This document shows positions 1 to 6,784 of a DNA stretch of 61,844 bases, in pieces. The number at the start of each line of letters is the position of its first letter. Positions within the stretch are counted from its first letter, which is position 1. Origin of the DNA: Candidatus Pacearchaeota archaeon (GTDB taxonomy: Archaea; Nanobdellota; Nanobdellia; Pacearchaeales; DTIR01); contig JAGVXL010000001.1 of NCBI GenBank assembly GCA_018303805.1, positions 1-61,844 on the forward strand. Reading direction: 5' to 3'. The notes under the pieces are model-generated. The model did no database searches. It saw nothing but the letters and a program-made list of their open reading frames with translations, and was not told where the DNA came from. The translations under genes and the position numbers were made by a program.

Positions 1-275
1 TTGGTTCTGGGACAGATGTAGCAAAAGAGACTGGAGGGATAGTCCTTATAAAGGATGATTTAAGAGATGTTGTTCTTGGAATAAAATTAAGCAGGGCGGC
101 GATGAGAAAAATCAAACAAAATCTATTCTGGGCATTTGCATACAATACCTTGGCAATACCAATAGCTGCATTCGGCTTGCTTAATCCTATAATAGCCGCA
201 GCTGCAATGGCTTTAAGTTCGCTTACAGTAGTTGTAAATTCTGCACTTCTAAAAGGAGTTAAGGTAGAAATATAA
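1..275 (+). CDS. P-type metal-transporting ATPase, C-terminal fragment (5' truncated by window edge)
   Basis: Reading from base 3 gives about 90 codons ending in TAA. The fragment opens with GSGTDVA, the end of the P-domain, then has two hydrophobic helices (around FWAFAYNTLAIPIAA and PIIAAAAMALSSLTVVVN), the usual last two membrane segments of heavy-metal (P1B, CopA-like) ATPases. The metal-binding, actuator and phosphorylation domains lie outside the window, so the metal cannot be assigned from what is visible; copper is the commonest in this family. The start is not present. A second, degenerate ATPase tail follows immediately downstream. Confidence 0.85.
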   Translation, partial: GSGTDVAKETGGIVLIKDDLRDVVLGIKLSRAAMRKIKQNLFWAFAYNTLAIPIAAFGLLNPIIAAAAMALSSLTVVVNSALLKGVKVEI

Positions 276-277
276 AA

Positions 278-361
278 AAAGAAGAAATATCATCAATGGC
301 TTCATCAAGCATAACTATTGTAACAAACGCTAATCTGCTGAGAAGAAGCAGGGAGATATAA
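278..361 (+). pseudogene. Remnant of a second P-type ATPase C-terminus
   Basis: In a frame different from the preceding ATPase, the stretch reads ISSMASSSITIVTNANLLRRS and stops at TAA. This matches the closing membrane helix and basic tail of P1B ATPases (pattern MALSS-[IV]-T-V-V-T-N-A-x-x-L-R-R). No start or upstream domain exists because the frame is closed near 260. It is best read as a leftover of a duplicated ATPase after deletion, or as an assembly join between two paralogues. The similarity is by eye only. Confidence 0.45.
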
Positions 362-398
362 AAAGGAAAGAAATACACCGTCCTGGGGAGAGATTAAA

Positions 399-554
399 AT
401 GAATAATGCGCTTGGCAAGATAGACGAAAAATTTTTTAATAAAGTAATTTACCCAAAGCTCGGAGCAGAAGACGACAAGGTGATTGTGAAGCCGCAGCAT
501 GGTGTTGATTTTGGCGTTGTTGATTTGGGTGAAAAGGTGAAGCAACTGCATTAA
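399..554 (+). pseudogene. AIR-synthase-related protein (HypE/PurM-like), N-terminal fragment
   Basis: This 51-codon ORF starts MNNALGKIDEKFFNKVIYPKLGAE and includes HGVDFGVVDLG, the N-terminal signature of archaeal AIR-synthase-related proteins (PurM/HypE superfamily), which are normally about 330 residues. It stops at TAA 552-554, overlapping the ATG of the next ORF. That ORF carries the C-terminal half of the same family in another frame. Roughly 120 residues between them are missing. I read the two as pieces of one gene with an internal out-of-frame deletion. Confidence 0.6.
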
Positions 555-1078
555 TGGCAAACCAATTCTCAGATTATCTTGAAGCAGAATACGGAAAAGA
601 GTTTACTGAAAGAGCAAAAAATTTGTTTTATAAGATGTCTGTAGTTGAAGATGCTTTGACGATAGCTACTGCAGCAGGAAAAAATGTCACTGCAATGCAT
701 GACGCGACAGAATACGGTGTATTTGGAGCATTATGCGATATAGCCCAAACTGGAAATGTTGGTTTAAAAATAAATCTAGATGACATGATACTCCAAGAAG
801 AGGTTGCAGGAGTCTGCAGATTTTTTAATATGAATCCTTACGAAGCAATAAGTGAGGGAACATTGGTTGCGACTGTAAACAAAGATTATACAAATAAAGT
901 TATTAATGCTCTAAAGCAAAAAGGAATCCAAGGCAGTATAGTCGGAAAAATTGTAGAAAAGAAAGAAGGCCTTAAATACAGCAAGGCTGGTAAAGAGTAT
1001 AACCTTGAAAGGCCAAAATTTGACCCTTACTGGGCAAAATTTGAAGAGTACCTAAAGAAAGCAGAATTCAAATTATAA
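554..1078 (+). CDS. AIR-synthase-related protein, C-terminal domain (truncated gene)
   Basis: The ORF gives 174 residues corresponding to the C-terminal half of PurM/HypE-like proteins: KNLFYKMSVVEDAL, then MHDATEYGVFGAL, then ISEGTLVATV, all typical of the AIRS C-terminal domain. The same frame extends upstream as KGEATAL before a stop at 530, so homology begins before the ATG and this is not a natural start. Without the N-terminal ATP-binding half an enzyme is unlikely, unless it is re-expressed as a split protein. It converges with the sulfur operon, with two bases between the stops. Confidence 0.7.
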   Translation: MANQFSDYLEAEYGKEFTERAKNLFYKMSVVEDALTIATAAGKNVTAMHDATEYGVFGALCDIAQTGNVGLKINLDDMILQEEVAGVCRFFNMNPYEAISEGTLVATVNKDYTNKVINALKQKGIQGSIVGKIVEKKEGLKYSKAGKEYNLERPKFDPYWAKFEEYLKKAEFKL

Positions 1079-1080
1079 TT

Positions 1081-1860
1081 CTAGAAAATAAAATCTATGC
1101 CGGCAGATTTTAAGATTGTTCTCATGCTTAGGAGAATAACAATCAAGCCGACAAATATGCCCAATTTCTTGTGGTTTATTTTTCTTGTCATAAATGCGGC
1201 AATAGGCGCAGCAATCAAGCCGCCTATTATCAAGGGAACAGCAGATGCAAAATCTATCTTTTGCAGTGTAAGGAAAAAAGTTATTGAGATGCTGAGTGTA
1301 ACAAAAAATTCCGCAAAATTGACAGAGCCAATGGCTTTCTTGGGATGTGTGTTTGTTATTATTAACGATGGAGTTGCTATAGGCCCCCAGCCTCCGCCGC
1401 CAATTGCATCAACAAAAGCGGCAAAAAATCCGAGAGGGGCAAGTCTCCTTATTCTTGGCACTTTATAGTTTGTTTCACTGATATCTAACCGAATATTCTT
1501 TAAAATAATCAGGACACCCATCATAAGCAATATTCCAGAAACAAAAGGCCTTATTATTGCAGCATTTTGCAATTTAACTGATAAGTATGCTCCAAGAGCG
1601 CCGCCTATAACGCCTGATACGGCTAAATATTTGAATATTTTTTTGTCAACATTGCCTAATTTGAAATGTGAGATGCCTGATGCAAAGGTGGTGAATATCT
1701 CTGAGAAATGCACAATGGAACTTGCTAATGCTGTGCTGAATCCTACTGACAGAAGCAACGAAGTTGAAGTCACCCCATAGCCCATCCCCAGGCTTCCATC
1801 AACCATTTGCGCAATGAACCCAAAAAGCACAATTAGAATATATCTCAGAATTTTCTCCAT
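1081..1860 (-). CDS. TauE/SafE-family anion permease
   Basis: A 259-residue membrane protein with about eight hydrophobic segments. It carries the TauE/SafE signatures DGSLGMGYG near the N-terminus and IGGGGWGPIATPSL in the middle. Members move sulfite, sulfate, sulfonates or sulfoacetate across the cell membrane. It is the last gene of a five-gene minus-strand run with cysH, thiS-tusA, cysK and an AbrB-like gene, 16 bases after cysH. The operon context argues for an oxidised sulfur anion, with direction of transport unknown. The ATG start is in good context after the cysH stop. Confidence 0.8.
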   Translation of the reverse strand: MEKILRYILIVLFGFIAQMVDGSLGMGYGVTSTSLLLSVGFSTALASSIVHFSEIFTTFASGISHFKLGNVDKKIFKYLAVSGVIGGALGAYLSVKLQNAAIIRPFVSGILLMMGVLIILKNIRLDISETNYKVPRIRRLAPLGFFAAFVDAIGGGGWGPIATPSLIITNTHPKKAIGSVNFAEFFVTLSISITFFLTLQKIDFASAVPLIIGGLIAAPIAAFMTRKINHKKLGIFVGLIVILLSMRTILKSAGIDFIF

Positions 1861-1876
1861 TTTTCACCTGTTTATC

Positions 1877-2617
1877 TTATTTAAGAATTCTGGTATGGAT
1901 GCCACATTCACCGCCGCACTTTGAGGTTCCCTGCCATCTTCCTGCTCTTTCAGGTTCATTGTCAGGAACAATTATTGAGCAGGGCTCACATCCCAAGCTC
2001 CTGTAGCCCTTTTTGTAAAGTGGATTAACCTTTATATTGTTCATGGCAAGATATCTCCAGATATCCAGTTCAGTAAACTGAAGAATAGGATTTATTTTTA
2101 CCAAGCCGCCCTTGACTTCAACTTCCTGATAATCCTCTCTTGTCTGCCCCTCTGTTTTCCTCAATCCAGTAATCCACGCATCCAAATCCTTGACTGCTTC
2201 TTTTGTCGGCTCTACTTTAAGAAGCCTGCAGCATTCATCAGGGTTGGTTTCATAAAGACTTTTCCCTGTTTTTTCTTTTACATAATCAAAATATTTATGA
2301 AAATCGTGTGCCGGCAGCAAAACTGTATTTATTTTATTCTCCTTGAAAATTTCTGGAATTTCATCTGCAACAATGTAAACTGTTGCGTCAAGATTCATTT
2401 CCCTGTTTATTTCAATAAGGTATTCAAGGGTTTCACTAGGTTTGTAAATTGTCATCACGGAAAAGATAGGCAGTTTTGGCTCAATGCTTCTCGAAAGATG
2501 CACAGCAACCATGCTGTCCTTGCCAAAAGAGCATGCCACTGCTATTCTCTTATATTTGCTTGCAGCATCTTTTATTATTAATTTTGCATGCTCTACTTTT
2601 TCATTCAGTGTTCCCAT
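1877..2617 (-). CDS. cysH: Adenylylsulfate/phosphoadenylylsulfate reductase (CysH family)
   Basis: The 246-residue protein has the PAPS-reductase PP-loop SFGKDS at residues 30-35, a Cys pair at 129-130, CEPC at 210-213 and the C-terminal ECGIH at 237-241 carrying the catalytic cysteine. The CC...CxxC set binds a [4Fe-4S] cluster and in the family marks enzymes that usually prefer APS over PAPS. It would reduce activated sulfate to sulfite in the cytoplasm with thioredoxin; a thioredoxin gene lies at 8796. It is 11 bases from the thiS-tusA gene in the same operon. No sulfate adenylyltransferase or sulfite reductase is seen in this window. Confidence 0.88.
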   Translation of the reverse strand: MGTLNEKVEHAKLIIKDAASKYKRIAVACSFGKDSMVAVHLSRSIEPKLPIFSVMTIYKPSETLEYLIEINREMNLDATVYIVADEIPEIFKENKINTVLLPAHDFHKYFDYVKEKTGKSLYETNPDECCRLLKVEPTKEAVKDLDAWITGLRKTEGQTREDYQEVEVKGGLVKINPILQFTELDIWRYLAMNNIKVNPLYKKGYRSLGCEPCSIIVPDNEPERAGRWQGTSKCGGECGIHTRILK

Positions 2618-2628
2618 TTTTTCTTTTC

Positions 2629-3066
2629 TTATTTCTTTTTAGCCTCAATCCCTAAAAGGTAATGCTCCTCCTGTTGTTTTAAGTATAGAATCTTATACCC
2701 TTCATTTTTTATGCTGCCTGTGACATTGCCGCACGATTCCTCATTAAGCAGGATTTCTAAAACTCCATCATCCATCTCTTCAAGTTTCAGTTTTGCCTTA
2801 ACAAAATTTAACGGGCAAGAAGTTTGCCGTAGGTCAAGCACCTCTCTATTGCAGCTTACAGAACCGCCGCCCATATAATAAACAAACTCAAGCCTGTCCC
2901 CATTCTTTATTTTAACATCATCATATTTGTTTTTATCAACAATTTGGGAATTCAATTCAACCGTGACAGTCTCTTTTTTTATATTCCTGTCTTCAAGCAA
3001 ATTTGATAGGGTTATTTCTCCTACCATCTGCTCTTTCTTGCCATTTACAAGAATATCTATTGCCAT
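2629..3066 (-). CDS. Fused ThiS/MoaD-like sulfur carrier and TusA-like sulfurtransferase
   Basis: Residues 1 to about 70 form a beta-grasp ThiS/MoaD-like domain (MAIDILVNGKK, then RLEFVYYMGGG). Residues from about 76 on form a TusA/SirA domain with the DLRQTSCPLNFVKAK helix, whose Cys is the persulfide-carrying position (CPxP is CPLN here). Normally the carrier ends in a free Gly-Gly for thiocarboxylation; here GGG is followed by the TusA part. Either a protease exposes it or the domain only docks partners. Set between cysK and cysH, it probably carries or hands over sulfur. Confidence 0.75.
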   Translation of the reverse strand: MAIDILVNGKKEQMVGEITLSNLLEDRNIKKETVTVELNSQIVDKNKYDDVKIKNGDRLEFVYYMGGGSVSCNREVLDLRQTSCPLNFVKAKLKLEEMDDGVLEILLNEESCGNVTGSIKNEGYKILYLKQQEEHYLLGIEAKKK

Positions 3067-3098
3067 TTTTTCCCCTAAATTTTAATCATTCCTGATTT

Positions 3099-4016
3099 TC
3101 AAAATTTAAACATTTCTGTGCTGAGGTATCTCTCACCTGTATCAGGAATTATCACAACAACCTTCTTGCCTCTGCCTAATTTTTTTGCCACTTGCAATGC
3201 CGCAAAAAGGTTTGCGCCAGAGGAAATACCTGCGAAGATTCCCTCTTTCCTTGCTAGTCTTCTTGCTGTCTGTATTGCTTCTTCATTTGAAACCTGGATT
3301 ATTTCATCAAGAATTCCTGTGTTAAGCACCTTTGGGATGAACCCCGCCCCAATGCCCTGGATTTTGTGCGGCCCTTTAGGGCATCCTGAAAGCACAGCAG
3401 AATCTTTCGGCTCAACAGCGATAATCTTTATGCTCTTGTCTCTTTTTTTCAGAACTTCACCAACTCCTGTTAATGTTCCACCGGTTCCAACACCCGCGAC
3501 AAATGCATCTAAATCAGGCACCTGCTTTAAAATTTCCTTTGCTGTTGTTTTCCGGTGTATTTCAGGGTTTGCAGGATTGTTGAACTGTTGCGGCTGGAAA
3601 TAGCCGTGCTTGTCTGCCAATTCCTGTGCTTTTTCAACTGCACCCGTCATGCCCTTTAGACCTTTTGTCAGCACTATCTCTGCCCCAAATGCCTTAAGAA
3701 TATCCCTTCTCTCAACACTCATTGTTTCAGGCATTGTCAGAATTAATTTATAGCCCTTGTATGCGCATACAAATGCCAAGCCAATTCCTGTATTTCCTGA
3801 TGTTGGTTCGATTATTGTGTCACCTGGCTTTATCTTTCCATCTTTCTCTGCCGTCTCAATCATCGCAAGACATATTCTATCCTTGACAGAACTCATTGGA
3901 TTAAAGGATTCAAGTTTTGCATACACCCCGGCTGAATCTTTCCCCACAATCCTGCTTATTTTGACAACAGGGGTGTCCCCAATCAATTCCAAAATGCTAC
4001 TCACAACCTTTGCCAT
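3099..4016 (-). CDS. cysK: Cysteine synthase (O-acetylserine sulfhydrylase), PLP enzyme
   Basis: At 305 residues this is full length for CysK. It shows the PLP-lysine segment NPMSSVKDR (about residues 39-47), the substrate loop PTSGNTG, the phosphate-binding GTGGTLTG and a C-terminal [10 protein letters not shown]. It makes cysteine from an activated serine and sulfide. Archaeal members may use O-phosphoserine or O-acetylserine, which cannot be separated from sequence alone. It starts six bases after the AbrB-like gene, which makes co-regulation likely. Confidence 0.92.
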   Translation of the reverse strand: MAKVVSSILELIGDTPVVKISRIVGKDSAGVYAKLESFNPMSSVKDRICLAMIETAEKDGKIKPGDTIIEPTSGNTGIGLAFVCAYKGYKLILTMPETMSVERRDILKAFGAEIVLTKGLKGMTGAVEKAQELADKHGYFQPQQFNNPANPEIHRKTTAKEILKQVPDLDAFVAGVGTGGTLTGVGEVLKKRDKSIKIIAVEPKDSAVLSGCPKGPHKIQGIGAGFIPKVLNTGILDEIIQVSNEEAIQTARRLARKEGIFAGISSGANLFAALQVAKKLGRGKKVVVIIPDTGERYLSTEMFKF

Positions 4017-4022
4017 TTCTTG

Positions 4023-4220
4023 TTAAATTGAATAATTATCAGAGCCTTCTATTGCCTTGACTTTCCTAACTTCAAAGCCCTCCTTTGTCTTTAAAATTTT
4101 AACTTCCTCATTTGCAGCAAGCTGGTATTTCCTTACCAATTCCTTTGGTATTCTCAAGCCAAGATTGAGCCCCCACTTAGTCAGCTTGACAAAAAATGAT
4201 TTTTTTAACTCCCCTACCAT
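4023..4220 (-). CDS. AbrB/MazE-like swapped-hairpin transcription regulator
   Basis: The track ORF begins at 4289, but the ATG at 4220 starts right before the conserved fold and leaves a palindrome upstream, so I prefer it (65 aa). The domain reads KLTKWGLNLGLRIPKELVRKY, a typical AbrB/SpoVT/MazE hairpin (K-W-G-N-S-L-G-L-R-I-P pattern, with LNL replacing NSL). Such proteins dimerise and bind short palindromes. It is the first gene of the sulfur operon, six bases before cysK, so it is a good candidate for operon autoregulation. A toxin partner is not seen. Confidence 0.75.
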   Translation of the reverse strand: MVGELKKSFFVKLTKWGLNLGLRIPKELVRKYQLAANEEVKILKTKEGFEVRKVKAIEGSDNYSI

Positions 4221-4223
4221 TTT

Positions 4224-4239
4224 GATATCAATTGATATC
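4224..4239. promoter_or_regulatory. Perfect 16-bp palindrome, candidate operator of the sulfur operon and/or nadA
   Basis: GATATCAATTGATATC is an exact palindrome four bases upstream of the AbrB-like ATG, in the gap shared with the divergent nadA gene. An A+T-rich TATA-like stretch (TTATATTTA) follows at 4241-4249, about 32-40 bases before the nadA ATG. The position suits a repressor covering both promoters. The assignment of the neighbouring AbrB-like protein as its binder is inference. Confidence 0.55.
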
Positions 4240-4280
4240 TTATATTTAAGCCTTTCGGTTTTAGATTTCCTGTAGCATAA

Positions 4281-5252
4281 ATGCCTCAAAAGAGAAATGT
4301 TTTAAAAGAAGTGAATAAAACTCTTAATAAAATGGAACTTGCTTCTGGTCAAAAATCTCTCATTGCAAAAATAAAAAAGTTAAAGAAAGAAAAGAATGCA
4401 ATATGCCTTGTGCATAATTACCAGAGGCCCGAGATATATGAAGTGGCTGATTTTATAGGGGATTCTTTTGCATTGAGCCAGCAGGCAGGAAAAACTAATG
4501 CGGATATAATTGTTTTCTGCGGTGTCAAGTTCATGGCAGAGTCTGCTAAGATACTAAATCCCAGCAGGAAAGTATTGCTGCCTGTGTTGACTGCGGGCTG
4601 CCCTCTCGCAGAGATGATAAGCATTGAAGAGTTAAGAGAGCTCAAGAAAAAGTATCCAGCAGCAGCAGTTGTAAGCTATGTAAACACAACTGCCGAGATA
4701 AAGGCAGAAAGCGATGTTTGCTGCACTTCTGCAAATGCTGTAAAAGTGGTTGATTCATTGCCAAACAAGAAGGTTATTTTCGTGCCAGACTATAATTTAG
4801 CAAAATGGGTTGAGCTGCAAAGCAGCAAGAAAATAATTGCATGGGGAGGCTATTGCTATATTCATTCAAAAGTGCAATATGAAAACATAATCAAGGCAAA
4901 AAAGGCGCAGCCAGAAGCAAAGATACTTGCCCATCCTGAGTGCGATTTGAAAATATTGGAAATAGCTGATGCTGTTCTCGGAACAGAGGGCATGTTAAAT
5001 TATGCAAGGAACTCTGAAGCAAAAAAGTTTGTTATTGTCACAGAGGAGGGCATGACAACACGACTGCAGAAAGAACTGCCAGACAAAAAATTCTATAGTG
5101 CTGCTGGTGTGTGCATAAACCAGAAAAAGACACATTTAGAAGATGTTTATAACTCCTTAAAGGAAGAAAAATATGAGATTAATCCGGAAAAGGGAATAAT
5201 AAAAAAGGCTGCAATTGCCCTTGGAAAAATGATTGAGGCGGGGAGAGATTAA
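4281..5252 (+). CDS. nadA: Quinolinate synthase
   Basis: The 323-residue protein condenses iminoaspartate with dihydroxyacetone phosphate to quinolinate in NAD biosynthesis and needs a [4Fe-4S] cluster. Visible motifs are HNYQRPEIYEVADFIGDS, FCGVKFMAE, TAGCPLAEM, a Cys pair in SDVCCTSANAV, HPECD and SAAGVCINQKK near the end; family cluster cysteines sit in these segments. It is followed five bases later by the thiolase-like gene, so they are probably co-transcribed. nadB and nadC are not in the window. Confidence 0.93.
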   Translation: MPQKRNVLKEVNKTLNKMELASGQKSLIAKIKKLKKEKNAICLVHNYQRPEIYEVADFIGDSFALSQQAGKTNADIIVFCGVKFMAESAKILNPSRKVLLPVLTAGCPLAEMISIEELRELKKKYPAAAVVSYVNTTAEIKAESDVCCTSANAVKVVDSLPNKKVIFVPDYNLAKWVELQSSKKIIAWGGYCYIHSKVQYENIIKAKKAQPEAKILAHPECDLKILEIADAVLGTEGMLNYARNSEAKKFVIVTEEGMTTRLQKELPDKKFYSAAGVCINQKKTHLEDVYNSLKEEKYEINPEKGIIKKAAIALGKMIEAGRD

Positions 5253-5257
5253 CAAAA

Positions 5258-6106
5258 ATGCAGGATAAAAAGTTCATCAGGAAATTTGAGAAAAAAGTTA
5301 AGGATACTATAAATAAATACAAGCTGCTCAAGAGGGGAGAGAGGATTATCGTCGCAGCATCAGGCGGAAAAGACAGCATAACAATCCTTTATCTTCTCCA
5401 GAAATTTGGCTTTAAGGCTGAGGCACTGCACATAAATCTGCATTTAGGCAAGTATAGCGAGAAATGCCTTGAAAACGTGAGGGAGTTCTGCAAAAGAGGG
5501 GAAATCCGGCTACATGTTGTTGACATGAAAAAGGAATTTGGCAGCAGCATGTGCTACATTAGGGAGGAGATACAATCAAGGAACAAAATCACCAACTGCA
5601 TGGCTTGCGGGGTAATAAAAAAATGGGTATTGAACAGGTATGCAAGAAAACTGAAAGCAGACAAGATTGTTACAGGGCATAACCTTGATGATGAGGCACA
5701 GACAGTTCTTATCAATATAATGAGGGGCAATCCTGCTTTGAGCATTAACCTAGGACCAAAAACAGGCGTCTTGGAAGACAGAAAATTTGTTTCAAGAGTA
5801 AAACCTCTTTACTTTTCTGCTGAAAATGATATCAGAAAATATTCTGAATTGATAAATCTGCCTGTAAGTTATGAAAAATGCCCCTGCGCAATCGGCAGTT
5901 ACAGGGTTGAAACAAGAAAGTTCCTGAATGGCTTGGAAAACGCTGGATTCAAAGTTAAAAAGAATATAATAAGCAATTTTCTTGAAATTCTGCCTAGATT
6001 ACAGAATTATTTTCTTGACAAAACAGAAAAACTTGTTTACTGCAAGGTTTGCGGGGAGCCCTCAAGGAATAATGTGTGCAAGGCATGCCAACTGCTGGAA
6101 AGATAA
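5258..6106 (+). CDS. tRNA 2-thiolation protein, TtuA/Ncs6/TtcA family
   Basis: The 282-residue protein has the PP-loop SGGKDS near residue 35, the CMAC pair (NCMACGVIKKW) and a later KCPC, which in TtuA supply cluster-binding cysteines, plus a C-terminal zinc ribbon CKVCGEP...CKAC. These enzymes adenylate a tRNA uridine (position 34 or 54) and insert sulfur. The usual N-terminal zinc finger of TtuA is absent, and the protein begins directly with the helix before the PP-loop. It sits in an apparent operon with nadA. Confidence 0.82.
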   Translation: MQDKKFIRKFEKKVKDTINKYKLLKRGERIIVAASGGKDSITILYLLQKFGFKAEALHINLHLGKYSEKCLENVREFCKRGEIRLHVVDMKKEFGSSMCYIREEIQSRNKITNCMACGVIKKWVLNRYARKLKADKIVTGHNLDDEAQTVLINIMRGNPALSINLGPKTGVLEDRKFVSRVKPLYFSAENDIRKYSELINLPVSYEKCPCAIGSYRVETRKFLNGLENAGFKVKKNIISNFLEILPRLQNYFLDKTEKLVYCKVCGEPSRNNVCKACQLLER

Positions 6107-6235
6107 ATTTTTATAATCAACAGCTTTATGATTTTTTTAATCTTTTTGCAATGCAGATAACATTTAAAAATTGTAATAGGATAACTATCGTTATCATGGT
6201 TATGGATATCTAAATCTAAAAAAGGGTGAGATGAG

Positions 6236-6763
6236 ATGAACAAACCAAAACTTGTTGGAAAACGAATAATATTAAGAAAAGCAATAGCGAAAGATATTAA
6301 AGATATAGTTGAGAATGCAAAAGACTTAGCAGTTGCTAAATATATGTATCTGCCACACCCTTACAAAACAAAAAATGCAAAAAAATGGGTAGCCAACCAA
6401 AATAAAAAAGATAGTTATGATTTTACAATAACTATTAAAAAAACAGGCAAGATTATTGGTGGAGTTGGTTTGTTTATTGATAAAAAAGAAAAAGGGAGAG
6501 CAGAGATAGGTTACTGGCTTGGCAAGAAATACTGGAGACAAGGCTATGGTAAAGAGGCTGCCACTCTCTTAATTGATTTTGGTTTCCAAAAACTTAAATT
6601 ACACAAAATAACTGCAGATGTTTTTATAATTAATAGAGCATCACAAAAATTATTAGAAGGCCTTGGCTTTAAGAAAGAAGGAAAATTGAGAGAACATTAC
6701 AAAAATCGTTTTGGTAAGGGTTATTTTGATGCTATACCTTTTGGTTTACTTAGGAAAGAATGA
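6236..6763 (+). CDS. GNAT N-acetyltransferase, RimJ/RimL type
   Basis: A 175-residue single-domain GNAT protein. It shows the acetyl-CoA site pattern GYWLGKKYWRQGYGKEA and the C-terminal GFKKEGKLREHYKNRFGKGYFDA typical of RimJ/RimL-like N-terminal protein acetyltransferases or amine acetylases. The substrate cannot be told. A ribosome site GGTGAGATG precedes the ATG. A short inverted repeat (ATAAC-TATC-GTTAT) lies upstream at about 6180. It is 21 bases from the CO-dehydrogenase-like gene, possibly one transcript. Confidence 0.85.
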   Translation: MNKPKLVGKRIILRKAIAKDIKDIVENAKDLAVAKYMYLPHPYKTKNAKKWVANQNKKDSYDFTITIKKTGKIIGGVGLFIDKKEKGRAEIGYWLGKKYWRQGYGKEAATLLIDFGFQKLKLHKITADVFIINRASQKLLEGLGFKKEGKLREHYKNRFGKGYFDAIPFGLLRKE

Positions 6764-6784
6764 AAAAAAGGGGTGAGATGAAAA

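Noticed and set aside
4221-4289. Longer AbrB-like start at 4289
   Set aside because: The added residues are unconserved-looking and run through the palindrome into nadA; ATG 4220 fits better.
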